Source: Kalmanozyma brasiliensis GHG001
Taxonomy: Eukaryota > Basidiomycota > Ustilaginomycetes > Ustilaginales
Assembly: GCF_000497045.1 (NCBI RefSeq)
Contig: NW_015961948.1
Location: 1,240,001-1,304,000 of the forward strand
Length of the DNA: 64,000 bases
Direction: 5' to 3'
Below are positions 1 through 9,107 of this stretch, piece after piece. The notes under the pieces are model-generated. The model made no database searches. It saw nothing but the letters and a program-made list of their open reading frames with translations, and was not told the DNA's origin. A program made the position numbers and the translations under genes. Positions within the stretch are counted from its first letter, which is position 1; every line of letters begins with the position of its first letter.

Positions 1-191
1 ACCACCCTTTCGAGCTGAGCATATACCCCTTCGTCTCTACTGTCACATCTGTCACCTGATCGAAAACGCCAACACCGCTCCTCAGTCACGGCTCAGTCCT
101 CTAGCTTGCAGTCTCCTGCTGAGATGGCCTGCTAGGAGTAGCTTCTCGACTTCCAGCATACGACGCCTGCAAGGGCTGTAGGGATCCGACC

Positions 192-2528
192 ATGGACGCG
201 AACGAGGTGGTCGCTGCTGCGCAGCAGGCAGCGATGTCGTCTGTCGAGCAGGCTGCTTCCTCGTCTCGTGCATCGGCAGCCAACGAGACTTCGACAAAGG
301 CAACCAAAGCTTCGCACTCGACGCAACACGCGAAAGCGAATGGAGTAGCGAGTACTTCCAGTGATCCTGCCAGCGGCAGTAACAGCAGAGCAGACGCCTC
401 GAGCAAGCAAGCGATCGAGGTGCAAGACGATGAAGATCCAGAAGAAGGCGCATACATGGAGGAAGGTGAAGTAGGCGAGGTCGGAGAAATGAGCTTCGTC
501 CTCGACACTGCTGGCGACATGGACGTGGATCAGGAGATCGCTTTGGAGAACGAGGCGAAAGCCGAGCAGGCAGACACACACGTCGAGGCTGGTCTGCTCT
601 TGCCGAGTCACGTCAATGTCATGCCTCAAGGCGAGAACAGCACAACACAGCCTGGCGGCAGCTCGTCCGGACCATCCCGTGATCTCCCCGCAGACATTGC
701 GAACGACGAGGAAGATCTCGAGGGCGACATGGGCGACTTCGAGCAGCTGGACATGGATCCATCAACCGCCAATCGATACTACGGCGCGGAAGAAAAGGCA
801 GAACGAAGAGCAAAGGAGCAGTGCCTTGCATGTGGCGAGCTCGGCCACGACCGACGTCACTGCCCACATCAGCACTGTCTCGCCTGCGGAGCGATGGACG
901 ACCACCCCACGCGCTTCTGCCCGATGTCCACCAGCTGCTTCCGCTGTGGTGGTATGGGCCACCAGACGCGTACCTGCCCGAAACCACGACGAGGACCGCG
1001 GAGCGAAGAATGCGAGCGATGCGGCTCCTACACCCACGTCAAGACGCTCTGCCCCACCCTGTGGCGCGTATACACCTACAGCACCCTCGCGGACTACGAC
1101 CGCTACCGAGCCAAAGCCTTCTTCAAGCTGCAACACGGCGGCAAGGCGCGCGATCCACGACGCGACCTCGAACCTGATCCGGCAGAGATCTCCGATTCGG
1201 ATGACGAGTTTGTTCTTGCTGGCGAGCCCGAACTGCCCTCTAGCTCCGGAGCGTCGCAGTTCGACCCCGCCACACGGTGGTGCTACAACTGCTCCACGCC
1301 AGGCAATCACTGGGGCGATGACTGCCCCGAACCACGCTGCAATCCGACACGAGGCACCAACGAGCCTTCTGCTTTTTCGGAGTTTGTCTCGCGCTTGGGG
1401 CCGTTTGCAAAGATGCTACCTGGCGCCCCACCGCTGGCCGGGTTCCAGATGCCCTCTTCGCAATTCACGTTCAGCGTCGGCAGCAGCGCCACGATGCACG
1501 TTGCCGGCGATGCGATTGCCAGTTCGTCCGGGCGAAGCACGCCCACTGGCAAAAGAGGCGCGCCCGCCAGTGGCAGCCTCGCCATTGGCCGGCATACGAT
1601 CTCATCCCCGCGCTCGACCCAGCCCCACGTCGTCGACAAGGACGGCCTGGTCTCGTTCGGTCGCACCAAAGCCGTCCCCGTCAAAGGCGGCTACCTCACC
1701 CGCAAGGAGCAGAAGCAAGGTAAGAAGCCTCTACCCGAACACCTCTTCGTGCAATGGCTACAAGATCGGCAAGACCACCCGGAATTCGCTGACAAGATCC
1801 GCCACACGTTGGAGAAGCGGGCGCGGATGGAAAAGGCGGGGCAGGATACGAAGGACCTGCCTACGACGGAGGACATTGTGCGCACCGAAGGGCCAAGGAG
1901 GGCGGCGAGGATGGAGAGGCGGCAGGCGAGAAGGGACGAGCGTGAGGGGGATAGGAGGAAGGGCGAGAAGGATGATCCGATCGAGGTGGATAGCGATAGC
2001 AGTTTCAGGGACGATTTCAGTAGCGATTCGGACTCGGATGATGGGAGACGAGCGAAGAAGCGACGTGGGGATGGGAAGAACAGTCGCAGCGATAAGGTCA
2101 CCAGGTCACAGCGCGAGCCGGTGCAGATGAGGTCGAGAGAAGCAGTGCATACCGGGTGGGTTCACAACGGCGACGGTGCCGGCAGCAGCAGCGGCGGGAG
2201 GGGCAGCAACGGTAGCGGCACTGGAAAGGGCTACAAGGGTGGACGATTCTCGAGTAAGAAGGAGCGGTACGAGAATGGCGGTGCTGGTGGCGGTCTCGAT
2301 GGCAGGGGTGGTGGCAGTGGCGGGGGTAAGAAGAGTGGGGGTAAGAAGAGTGGCCGTTCTCGCCGCAGTGGAGGCGGAGGCGGTGGAGGTGGCGGTGGCC
2401 GGAATGGCGGCGGCAACGGTGGCAGGCCGAACCGCAACAGCGGTGGTGGTGGTGGTGGCGGCGGAGGAGGCGGAGGAGGCGAGAAAGTACGCGGAGGAGG
2501 CAGCAAGTACCGCGGCAGCTACTTTTGA
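192..2528 (+). CDS. AIR1: Air1/Air2-like zinc-knuckle RNA-binding protein (TRAMP complex)
   Basis: A 778-residue intronless ORF. Residues about 211-288 hold four CCHC zinc knuckles in a row (beginning CLACGELGH, CLACGAMDDH, CFRCGGMGH and CERCGSYTH), and a fifth (CYNCSTPGNH) starts near residue 364. Five knuckles, with the fourth followed by a short conserved linker (LCPTLWRVY), is the Air1/Air2 (ZCCHC7) architecture. In yeast these proteins are the RNA-binding subunit of the nuclear TRAMP poly(A) polymerase complex, which feeds aberrant RNAs to the exosome. The N-terminus is acidic and disordered. The last 140 residues are Arg/Gly-rich with poly-Gly runs, an RGG-like tail probably adding RNA affinity; yeast Air proteins are much shorter. 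The ATG at 192 lies just after GATCCGACC and is the first in frame. It is convergent with the arrestin gene. Family call is firm; Air1 versus Air2 cannot be separated. Confidence 0.85.
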   Translation: MDANEVVAAAQQAAMSSVEQAASSSRASAANETSTKATKASHSTQHAKANGVASTSSDPASGSNSRADASSKQAIEVQDDEDPEEGAYMEEGEVGEVGEMSFVLDTAGDMDVDQEIALENEAKAEQADTHVEAGLLLPSHVNVMPQGENSTTQPGGSSSGPSRDLPADIANDEEDLEGDMGDFEQLDMDPSTANRYYGAEEKAERRAKEQCLACGELGHDRRHCPHQHCLACGAMDDHPTRFCPMSTSCFRCGGMGHQTRTCPKPRRGPRSEECERCGSYTHVKTLCPTLWRVYTYSTLADYDRYRAKAFFKLQHGGKARDPRRDLEPDPAEISDSDDEFVLAGEPELPSSSGASQFDPATRWCYNCSTPGNHWGDDCPEPRCNPTRGTNEPSAFSEFVSRLGPFAKMLPGAPPLAGFQMPSSQFTFSVGSSATMHVAGDAIASSSGRSTPTGKRGAPASGSLAIGRHTISSPRSTQPHVVDKDGLVSFGRTKAVPVKGGYLTRKEQKQGKKPLPEHLFVQWLQDRQDHPEFADKIRHTLEKRARMEKAGQDTKDLPTTEDIVRTEGPRRAARMERRQARRDEREGDRRKGEKDDPIEVDSDSSFRDDFSSDSDSDDGRRAKKRRGDGKNSRSDKVTRSQREPVQMRSREAVHTGWVHNGDGAGSSSGGRGSNGSGTGKGYKGGRFSSKKERYENGGAGGGLDGRGGGSGGGKKSGGKKSGRSRRSGGGGGGGGGGRNGGGNGGRPNRNSGGGGGGGGGGGGGEKVRGGGSKYRGSYF

Positions 2529-2688
2529 GCATCATCTTCGCTGCGTCGTTCCTCAAATGGTCTGAATCCACGCAATCAAAGGGCACATTGACACCCTCTC
2601 ACAAAGTACAGAGCAAATTGGATCGGTGAACGAGTTTGGTATTGCGCAGTGTGAGCCGACTCCATCTTTGAGCGCGCTTCTTCGGCAT

Positions 2689-5394
2689 TCACAAAGCACC
2701 ATTCGACGCTTGGCCATTGGTCCCGCTGCCACTGGGCCCGCTGCTCCCCTCACCCCCTCTTCCACGACTCGGACTGCCCACCCTTCCCGCCCCAGCACTC
2801 GCACTGATCCTGCTGATCGCGCTGCTCCTACTCACGCTCTCGCCCCTGCCCAGTCCGACACCGCCCATGAATCCAGCTCCACTACTGCTACTTCCGCGTC
2901 TCGCCCGGAATGCAGAACTGATACTTGGACTCCTGCCTTTCAAACTGGCGGTGACCTCCCCTCCATTGCCGTTCGCCGTTCGCGTGCTGCTGCTCGACCC
3001 CCGTCTCCCGCGCAAACTCGCCACGATGCCACTGGCGCTACTCGACGTCGACGGGCTGCGCCTCCTGCTGCCGTCAAGTCGCGGTGGTAGCTCGCCGATC
3101 TTCCCCTGATGCCGGAACAGTTCGCCGCCCATCACGTCGAGTGGCGCTGTAGGGATCAAGGCGCGTTCTTGGGCGGAGAGGTCCTGCAACGACATGCCGC
3201 ACACGCAGAAGAGTTGACTCTGCCCATTGACCTGCGTGCTCGTGTTGGGTGCATCGGAGGGGTGGTCTTCCGAAGAAGGCGGGTGGTGGGAGAAGGAGGA
3301 TAGGTCGTACGGCATCTCGGCGCGACGGCTGTTGGGGTCCGGAGCGGCCGAGTAGGCGGGGAGCGTAACGGCGTCGTATGCGCAACAGCAGCTGGGGACG
3401 AGGACCGGTTGGCGTAGGGCGAACACTTTGAGTCGGCGTTCGCGGGCTTCTTCCTCGGGCGTGCGGGCGGTGCTTCCGGGAGGTTTGCGGGAGTGGACGA
3501 TTTCGACGACGAGCACGTGGCTGAATCGGATGGCCGCTTTGCTGGCTGCGACGGTGGAAGCGCGCACGTGGTTGTCGTCCGGCATACGGGCGATGCCTTG
3601 GACTGTCCATGCGTCCTCTCTACCGCAGTTGCGGACGAAACCGTCGGTCTTCTTGCCGTCGCCGTGCGAGCCGTCGTTGTTCTTGGGAGGGACCCAGCCT
3701 TTTTCAAAGAGCTTGTGACGCTGGACGGGTACGGTTTGCTTGCCCTTGCGCTTGGTGGTGAGCTCGATGGTGATCTCCAGCGAGACGCGGACGAGGTAGA
3801 CGATGAGGTCTGAAGGTGGGTTGGGAGAGTTCACGTCGATGTTGAAGACGCCGCCGACCGAGATGTTGTTCGACGTGCAGGCGATCGAGACGAGGCCGAC
3901 GGTGGGGTGCATGTCGTTGTACAGGACGGTGAGCGGGGTAGGACCGCTGTCGGGAGAAGGGTTGACCATTGGGTAAAGGTCGCGCCAGCATTCGACGTTG
4001 GATTTGGCTCGGCCGGCACCGATGGCGGTCGCTTTGATGATGTAGCGGACACGGCCGAAGGGCGAGCGTTCGTAGGGTGGAGCATCGCAGGGGATAATGA
4101 AGGCGAACTCGAAGCCGTGGACGCCTTTTGTGAGTTCCAGACCGGACTGATGGGGCTCGCTTTCCCAGCCTTCGCCTTCTGAGCCGGGGGTGATGGCGAT
4201 GCCTCCGGACGAGCCGGACGGCGTCATCGATGGACGGACGGATGCTCCTCTTCGACCTCGTCCGCCTTCCTCTTCGACCTGTACAAGATCGCTGGGTTGA
4301 CCAGACACGCCCCGTGACAGAGGCGCGCGTGACTTGCTGCGCGCCTTGCGAGAGCCGAAGAAGCCAATGGAAGAGCTCCTCGACTTGCCCTTACCTCGGT
4401 CTTCCTCGACGTGCAGCTGCGGATGGCGTCCGAGCGTGCTTGCCGAGGTCTGCTCGACTGGCGTGGCGCTGGCGCTTCTGCGATCGGCCGCACGAGCATG
4501 TACCGCAAGGGACCTGTTGAGGTGATCTGCCAGCTCGTCCGTCTCTGTGGCAGACTCCTGGCCACTGCTCTCGTGTGGTGTTTGCGAGTCGGAGAAGCTG
4601 GGCCTACGCGACCGTTGAGGAGTGGCGGCTTGACTGGCGGGCAGACTATGGCTCACCACCTCTTGATCCTGCGGAACGGCTGCTGGAGGGTTCTGCGAAG
4701 CTTCAGAGATAGCGTAGGCGTAGGTGGGCGGGGCACGCGTGGCAGTGCGCCCACGTTCGGACAGACCTGGTGGGTTGGGTGAAGCAGCACGACTGGCTGA
4801 GCGACTGTTGGAAGGTGAGGGGCTGTGACTGATCCTGCCCATTCCGGTAGCGATCTTGCGGCCTCGCGAGACAGCGCGCGCCATGGAAGCAGGAATACTA
4901 CCACCGGGGCTGTTGGACCGCAATCCGAAAGCAGATCCGGAGCGGCCTGATCGATCTGGGGTCGCTGCGCTTCGACCGCGAGGCAAAGGCTGCGACGAAG
5001 AGGCACCGTATGGAACAGGTCCAACGGATGCGGATCGATTGTTGAACGCGAGGCGCTGCTGATGGTGATGGATGAGATGCTTTTCCTTGTCGCTTTGGAT
5101 ACCGATCTCGACGACCTTTTCGAGGACGGTGGAGTCTTCCCAGCTGACGGGGGTGAGCCCAGAAGCGGGATCTAGGATGGCGATGGTCTGGACGGCCTTC
5201 AATCGCACGCGAATACCAGATATGTGTCGGGTAGAAGGGACGTAGAGCTCGACAAGACCACGCACAACCTCGTCGTTGGCCATGGGCGGTCGCTCGTGCG
5301 TGTCTGGCAGAGGACGGTCGGGTGGATGCAGGAAGATGGCATTCTGAAGCAGATGCAGCTTGAGCTCGCAGGGCTGGAAGAAGGTCGAGAACAT
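2689..5394 (-). CDS. Alpha-arrestin-like trafficking adaptor
   Basis: A 901-residue intronless ORF starting at the ATG complementary to 5392-5394. Residues about 10-100 carry the first beta-strands of an arrestin fold (LVELYVPSTRHISGIRVRLK). The next strands appear only at about 420-456 (FEFAFIIPCDAPPYERSPFG), and an arrestin C-like region follows at about 480-650. A Ser/Arg/Pro-rich insert of some 320 residues therefore interrupts the N-lobe. The insert contains a PPTY motif (residues 222-225), the PPxY type bound by WW domains of Rsp5/Nedd4 ubiquitin ligases. In fungi such proteins recruit Rsp5 to plasma-membrane transporters for endocytosis, or act in pH sensing (Rim8/PalF). The C-terminal 200 residues are Ser/Gly-rich and disordered. 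Which ART subfamily it belongs to is not clear. It is divergent from the DUF4203 gene across about 1 kb. Confidence 0.8.
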   Translation of the reverse strand: MFSTFFQPCELKLHLLQNAIFLHPPDRPLPDTHERPPMANDEVVRGLVELYVPSTRHISGIRVRLKAVQTIAILDPASGLTPVSWEDSTVLEKVVEIGIQSDKEKHLIHHHQQRLAFNNRSASVGPVPYGASSSQPLPRGRSAATPDRSGRSGSAFGLRSNSPGGSIPASMARAVSRGRKIATGMGRISHSPSPSNSRSASRAASPNPPGLSERGRTATRAPPTYAYAISEASQNPPAAVPQDQEVVSHSLPASQAATPQRSRRPSFSDSQTPHESSGQESATETDELADHLNRSLAVHARAADRRSASATPVEQTSASTLGRHPQLHVEEDRGKGKSRSSSIGFFGSRKARSKSRAPLSRGVSGQPSDLVQVEEEGGRGRRGASVRPSMTPSGSSGGIAITPGSEGEGWESEPHQSGLELTKGVHGFEFAFIIPCDAPPYERSPFGRVRYIIKATAIGAGRAKSNVECWRDLYPMVNPSPDSGPTPLTVLYNDMHPTVGLVSIACTSNNISVGGVFNIDVNSPNPPSDLIVYLVRVSLEITIELTTKRKGKQTVPVQRHKLFEKGWVPPKNNDGSHGDGKKTDGFVRNCGREDAWTVQGIARMPDDNHVRASTVAASKAAIRFSHVLVVEIVHSRKPPGSTARTPEEEARERRLKVFALRQPVLVPSCCCAYDAVTLPAYSAAPDPNSRRAEMPYDLSSFSHHPPSSEDHPSDAPNTSTQVNGQSQLFCVCGMSLQDLSAQERALIPTAPLDVMGGELFRHQGKIGELPPRLDGSRRRSPSTSSSASGIVASLRGRRGSSSSTRTANGNGGEVTASLKGRSPSISSAFRARRGSSSSGAGFMGGVGLGRGESVSRSSAISRISASAGAGRVGSPSRGRGGEGSSGPSGSGTNGQASNGAL

Positions 5395-6440
5395 GATCGA
5401 CTACCAGCGAGCACCTTCTGCTCGCGAGGAGAAAGAGCTGAGTCGCGTGCCTGGAGGAAGAGCCGTCGGGTGATCCGGTGATCTTATAGAGGCGAATGGA
5501 GCGTGGGAAGGGTGAATCACTGTCGGATCTTGCGAAGCTAGGTCTTCTTCGTTCTGACGGTGGGTCCGTTTCCCTTTCTTGTGGGTTCTGACCCCTATGT
5601 GACTGCGATGCAGCTCGAGGCTGGGCAGCTCCTAAGAAAGAGGGGGATCGATATCAATGTGGTGGAAGAACAAGGTCGTCCGTGCCCGAGTAAATTAAGG
5701 GTTCAGCCAGACGGCAAAAGCGGCGTAGCGCGGTTCCGTATCTCGAGTTTACCGTCAAATCCACAGATTCAGCTCGCCTCGCTGCAAGGGAATTTTCTAT
5801 TTTGTTAGACCGCCGATCGCAATCGCTCATCAGAATTAGCTCCACCCGATCGAGTCAGCGCATCTTGACAGGTCACAAGAGGATGTCCTGCAAGAACCCC
5901 TGAACCAAACGCAGCCTGCAGCTAACTTAGCGCAGCTTCGGCAACATAGAGTTGATGCTCTTGACCCCAAGCCCCTGCTCGCTACGGTAAGAATCTTCCA
6001 TGCTCCTTTCTATCCTTAGCCTCATTAGCCCCTGAAGACGTGATGACTGGTCAAACTCCTAGCCTGTGCGGCAGAGCAGCTTCTGTAGCCGGTCGCATTA
6101 GGTCCTCGAAAGGGTTGCCACGTTTGGGCCCCATGAGCGGTGTGCTGAATGACGGGACTGCAGCATCGAAGCTTTTTGCTCTTCGTGCAGGCGTTGCTTC
6201 TTGTTGGTCTCACATTCTTGCATCAGCCTGCAGCTGGGCGTGAAGACAGACAGTGTATCGCACCTTACTGCTGGTCTTGAGACCTAGTGGTTCTACAGTC
6301 GATCGGAGCGTGGCGGTCCCGGTCCGACTCCTTCATCTTAATCGCGATTCCTACCATCTACCATTCCTATCACCATCGTCCTCTTGCTCCCTTTGGGTGC
6401 ATCCGCAGGAGCACCTCCGTCGTGACAGCACTTGTCCAGC
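5395..6440. promoter_or_regulatory. Divergent intergenic region (arrestin / DUF4203 gene)
   Basis: About 1 kb between two divergent start codons, presumably holding both promoters. The small ORFs here have no recognisable content. The last 90 bases before the DUF4203 gene are pyrimidine-rich. One in-frame stretch there (6342-6422) reads like a signal peptide but lacks an ATG and is closed by a TGA at 6423-6425. Confidence 0.4.
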
Positions 6441-8585
6441 ATGGCTCCCCGACCTTTGACACAACTCACAGGACCTGTTCTCGGCACTCGTGATGATGAC
6501 CCGGACAACACCTTCCAAGGTCACGACCCAGAGGCGATTGCAATGGCCCTCGCCGCTCACTCGCATAATATGACCGTGCTCGCGAACGATGCATCGCTAT
6601 CAGGCTCGTACCAAGGCCACGATTCATGGGACATCGCAACCGCCATCCAGAGCTACATCGTCAACCACCAGGCCAATCCTTGGCCAGAGGACTTCATTCA
6701 CCCACCTCCGCAGACAGGTCGACCATCGGCGGAGCGCATCGCTAGCATTCACGCCGCCACATTGGTCTCAAGCTCCAGCAACGGCAATATCACGCTCGCC
6801 CCAGTCTTTTCGCTCTCCGATCTCGTGCACGAGCAGCACTGGATGAGCGTGCTGCTCTGCATCGTGTGGATCATCGCCGGTCTCTTCCTGCTCTTCTTCG
6901 GCTGGGCATCGTTCTTCTGGGGTAGCACTCTCGGCATGAGTCGGAAGAGGGTCGACGAGAGAGCCAAAAAGCGAAGTCGTTTCGGACCTCTCTTTGCCGG
7001 TCCTCCTCTGGCAGGCGGTGTAGGCGGGATCATCATCGGCTTCCTCTTCTTCTCCTTCCTCACCACGGTCGTCACAGCAGCTATTTGCGTTGGAGAGTCC
7101 AAATCGGTGTCTTCTGCAGCGTACTTCGTCATCTGGCTGCTACCTGGGCTTCTGGGGGCCTTCCTCGCAGGTCACTGGCCACTCTTTGCCCGCGCGTTCA
7201 CAGGGCTGCTTGCGGGTTCCTGCCTGACCCTCATCATCACCGCCATGTTCGGGATCCAGACACTCATCATCCGCGCCATCGTCATCGCAGTCTGCACCAG
7301 CCTCATCACTGCCCCTCTCCTCCTTCCTGGACGTAGCGTGATCCACTTCCACCTGCTCAACATGTGCACCTCGATCATCGGCATGGTCACTTTCCTCGAC
7401 GGTGTGGCGCTCGTTGCTCCCTCTCACGACAGTTCCGCCTCATGGATCGACCTGTGGGTGCTGTTGTTCGCACTGGACCGATCGAGCTCCGAGGTGAGCG
7501 CGAGGCGCAAGTGGGGCACGTCCGTGTTCAAAGGCTACATCGCCGCCGCTGTTCTGGGTCCCCTGGTTGGGTTCCTTTTCGAGTTCATCTTCCACACGCA
7601 TGCAGCCGAGGACCCGGACATGGAGTGGAACAAGTATCTAGGTGCCTTCACCGAGCGCCTCGAGCACCAAACTGTGGCCGAAATGTACGACCGCGCAGGC
7701 GCTTTCGAACCAGCACCGACCGCATGGCAGAAGGTCTCCCGCGCCTTTGGACGTTCCAGAGGCCCAGCGGCCTACGACAATATCTTGGCTGCAAACGACC
7801 TTGAAAAGAGCCCTTTCACGAATCTTCCTTCGCCCAGATCTCGCAGACGCGCACGTCGCGCTCGATCCACAAAGCCTCGTGGAGGCCCGGCCAAGTTCGC
7901 TGCAGCCAAGAGACCACCTCTGGACGAATCGGATGACGACACGACAGACTACGACAGCGACGCGAGCCTTCACAAGCTCAACTCGCGCAGCAAGACCATG
8001 TCCAAGGACAGCCTGATGACGAAGGTCAACGCAGAAGAGATGGAGGACGAGCTTAAGCCCTTGAACTCCAGTGGAGATTCCAAGCTCACCGCTGTATCGG
8101 CCGGTCAGACTCGGCCCCCGAGCTATCGGACTAACAGCAGCAAGAGCGGCGCATCGTCGGTGAGCCGCTTGAGTGGAACTACGATGGCTCCTGCAGCTAA
8201 CATCAACTCGGCAGAGAGGGCAGCGGGTGATGTGAAGGCACCCAGCTCGATCGCTTCGCCAACCCGCCAGACCGCCTCGCCTCCACCGCTCCTGGTATCG
8301 GACCGCGCGCTTTCGCCTCCGCTAACACCCGCTCTTCCAGCGACTCCATCGCTTGTCAACGCCATCACCCGCATCCAGGCAGCTCAAGCCCAAGCGAGGG
8401 CCTGGTACGAGATTCAACAGCAGCAAGGTTCCATCAAGTTTGAATCTGCGGCGTCAGCGGACAAGGCAGCTTCCAAGAGTGACGATTCGATCGCTGACGA
8501 GACTTCTGTGCCAGCTGTCAACGAGACAGCCACTTTCCAGAGCTGGTGGAAGAAAGAAGTCAAGGGCGATGCGGAATCTCCATGA
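6441..8585 (+). CDS. DUF4203 (TM7S3/TM198-like) multi-pass membrane protein
   Basis: The ORF opens with a TTG at 6432; the first ATG, at 6441, gives 714 residues. About 130 N-terminal residues contain N-M-T and N-I-T sequons and two copies of a (F/Y)QGHD-x3-IA-x-A motif. Then come about seven hydrophobic segments between residues 130 and 390, with Gly-rich loops such as FAGPPLAGGVGGIIIGF. This is the DUF4203 / TM7S3-TM198 pattern. The C-terminal 320 residues are charged, Ser-rich and probably cytosolic. Members are found in fungal secretory-pathway or plasma membranes, and no biochemical activity is established for the family. The glycosylation sequons suggest a luminal or extracellular N-terminus, yet no signal peptide is encoded from this ATG, so either an upstream exon is missed or the first membrane segment translocates the N-tail. 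Confidence 0.75.
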   Translation: MAPRPLTQLTGPVLGTRDDDPDNTFQGHDPEAIAMALAAHSHNMTVLANDASLSGSYQGHDSWDIATAIQSYIVNHQANPWPEDFIHPPPQTGRPSAERIASIHAATLVSSSSNGNITLAPVFSLSDLVHEQHWMSVLLCIVWIIAGLFLLFFGWASFFWGSTLGMSRKRVDERAKKRSRFGPLFAGPPLAGGVGGIIIGFLFFSFLTTVVTAAICVGESKSVSSAAYFVIWLLPGLLGAFLAGHWPLFARAFTGLLAGSCLTLIITAMFGIQTLIIRAIVIAVCTSLITAPLLLPGRSVIHFHLLNMCTSIIGMVTFLDGVALVAPSHDSSASWIDLWVLLFALDRSSSEVSARRKWGTSVFKGYIAAAVLGPLVGFLFEFIFHTHAAEDPDMEWNKYLGAFTERLEHQTVAEMYDRAGAFEPAPTAWQKVSRAFGRSRGPAAYDNILAANDLEKSPFTNLPSPRSRRRARRARSTKPRGGPAKFAAAKRPPLDESDDDTTDYDSDASLHKLNSRSKTMSKDSLMTKVNAEEMEDELKPLNSSGDSKLTAVSAGQTRPPSYRTNSSKSGASSVSRLSGTTMAPAANINSAERAAGDVKAPSSIASPTRQTASPPPLLVSDRALSPPLTPALPATPSLVNAITRIQAAQAQARAWYEIQQQQGSIKFESAASADKAASKSDDSIADETSVPAVNETATFQSWWKKEVKGDAESP

Positions 8586-9107
8586 GTTGCGCGGGACGAT
8601 GCTTCTTGGCGACAAAGGTTCTGCAGCACGACACGGTGGGTTGACCTGAAGCTTCCTCACGCGTTCCTGACCTCAGCACCCCGCGGCATCTCAGCTTCAC
8701 GTATGTCGATAACGAAGAATCGATCAAGCATGTGTCCGCGGATCATTCCCTTGGTATAGTAATGCCGTCGCCACGACCTTCACGTCTGATCTATGCGTCA
8801 ATGGACATTTATGATCGCTTCTCGCCCTTACATTCGTTTCTGGTGACACAGCATGGCCAAGGCGATGCTCAGCCTAATAGAAAGCTCAAGTCGGTCTGCG
8901 TGAGCATGATGTGAACAATTGAAAGACATAGAATTGTGCGTAGGGACAGATCAGCCCGTTCGATGGACCCGACATGGAAGATCAGGCAAGGACACCGATG
9001 AGAGAGGAGCCGTACGCTTTTGAGGGGAGAAGGAAGAAGTGAGGGAAGCTCGACACCGTGCTCCTCCAATGTTTGAGAGGGCGGCAATCGAGATGGATGG
9101 CTCCCGC
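8586..9107. other. Convergent intergenic region
   Basis: About 520 bases between the stop codons of the DUF4203 gene and the secreted repeat protein. It should hold both 3' UTRs. I see no gene and no notable repeat. Confidence 0.4.

Noticed and set aside
2231..2506. Proline-rich minus-strand ORF opposite the Air1/2-like C-terminus
   Set aside because: It is the complement of the Gly-rich codons (GGN read as NCC) and has no independent support.
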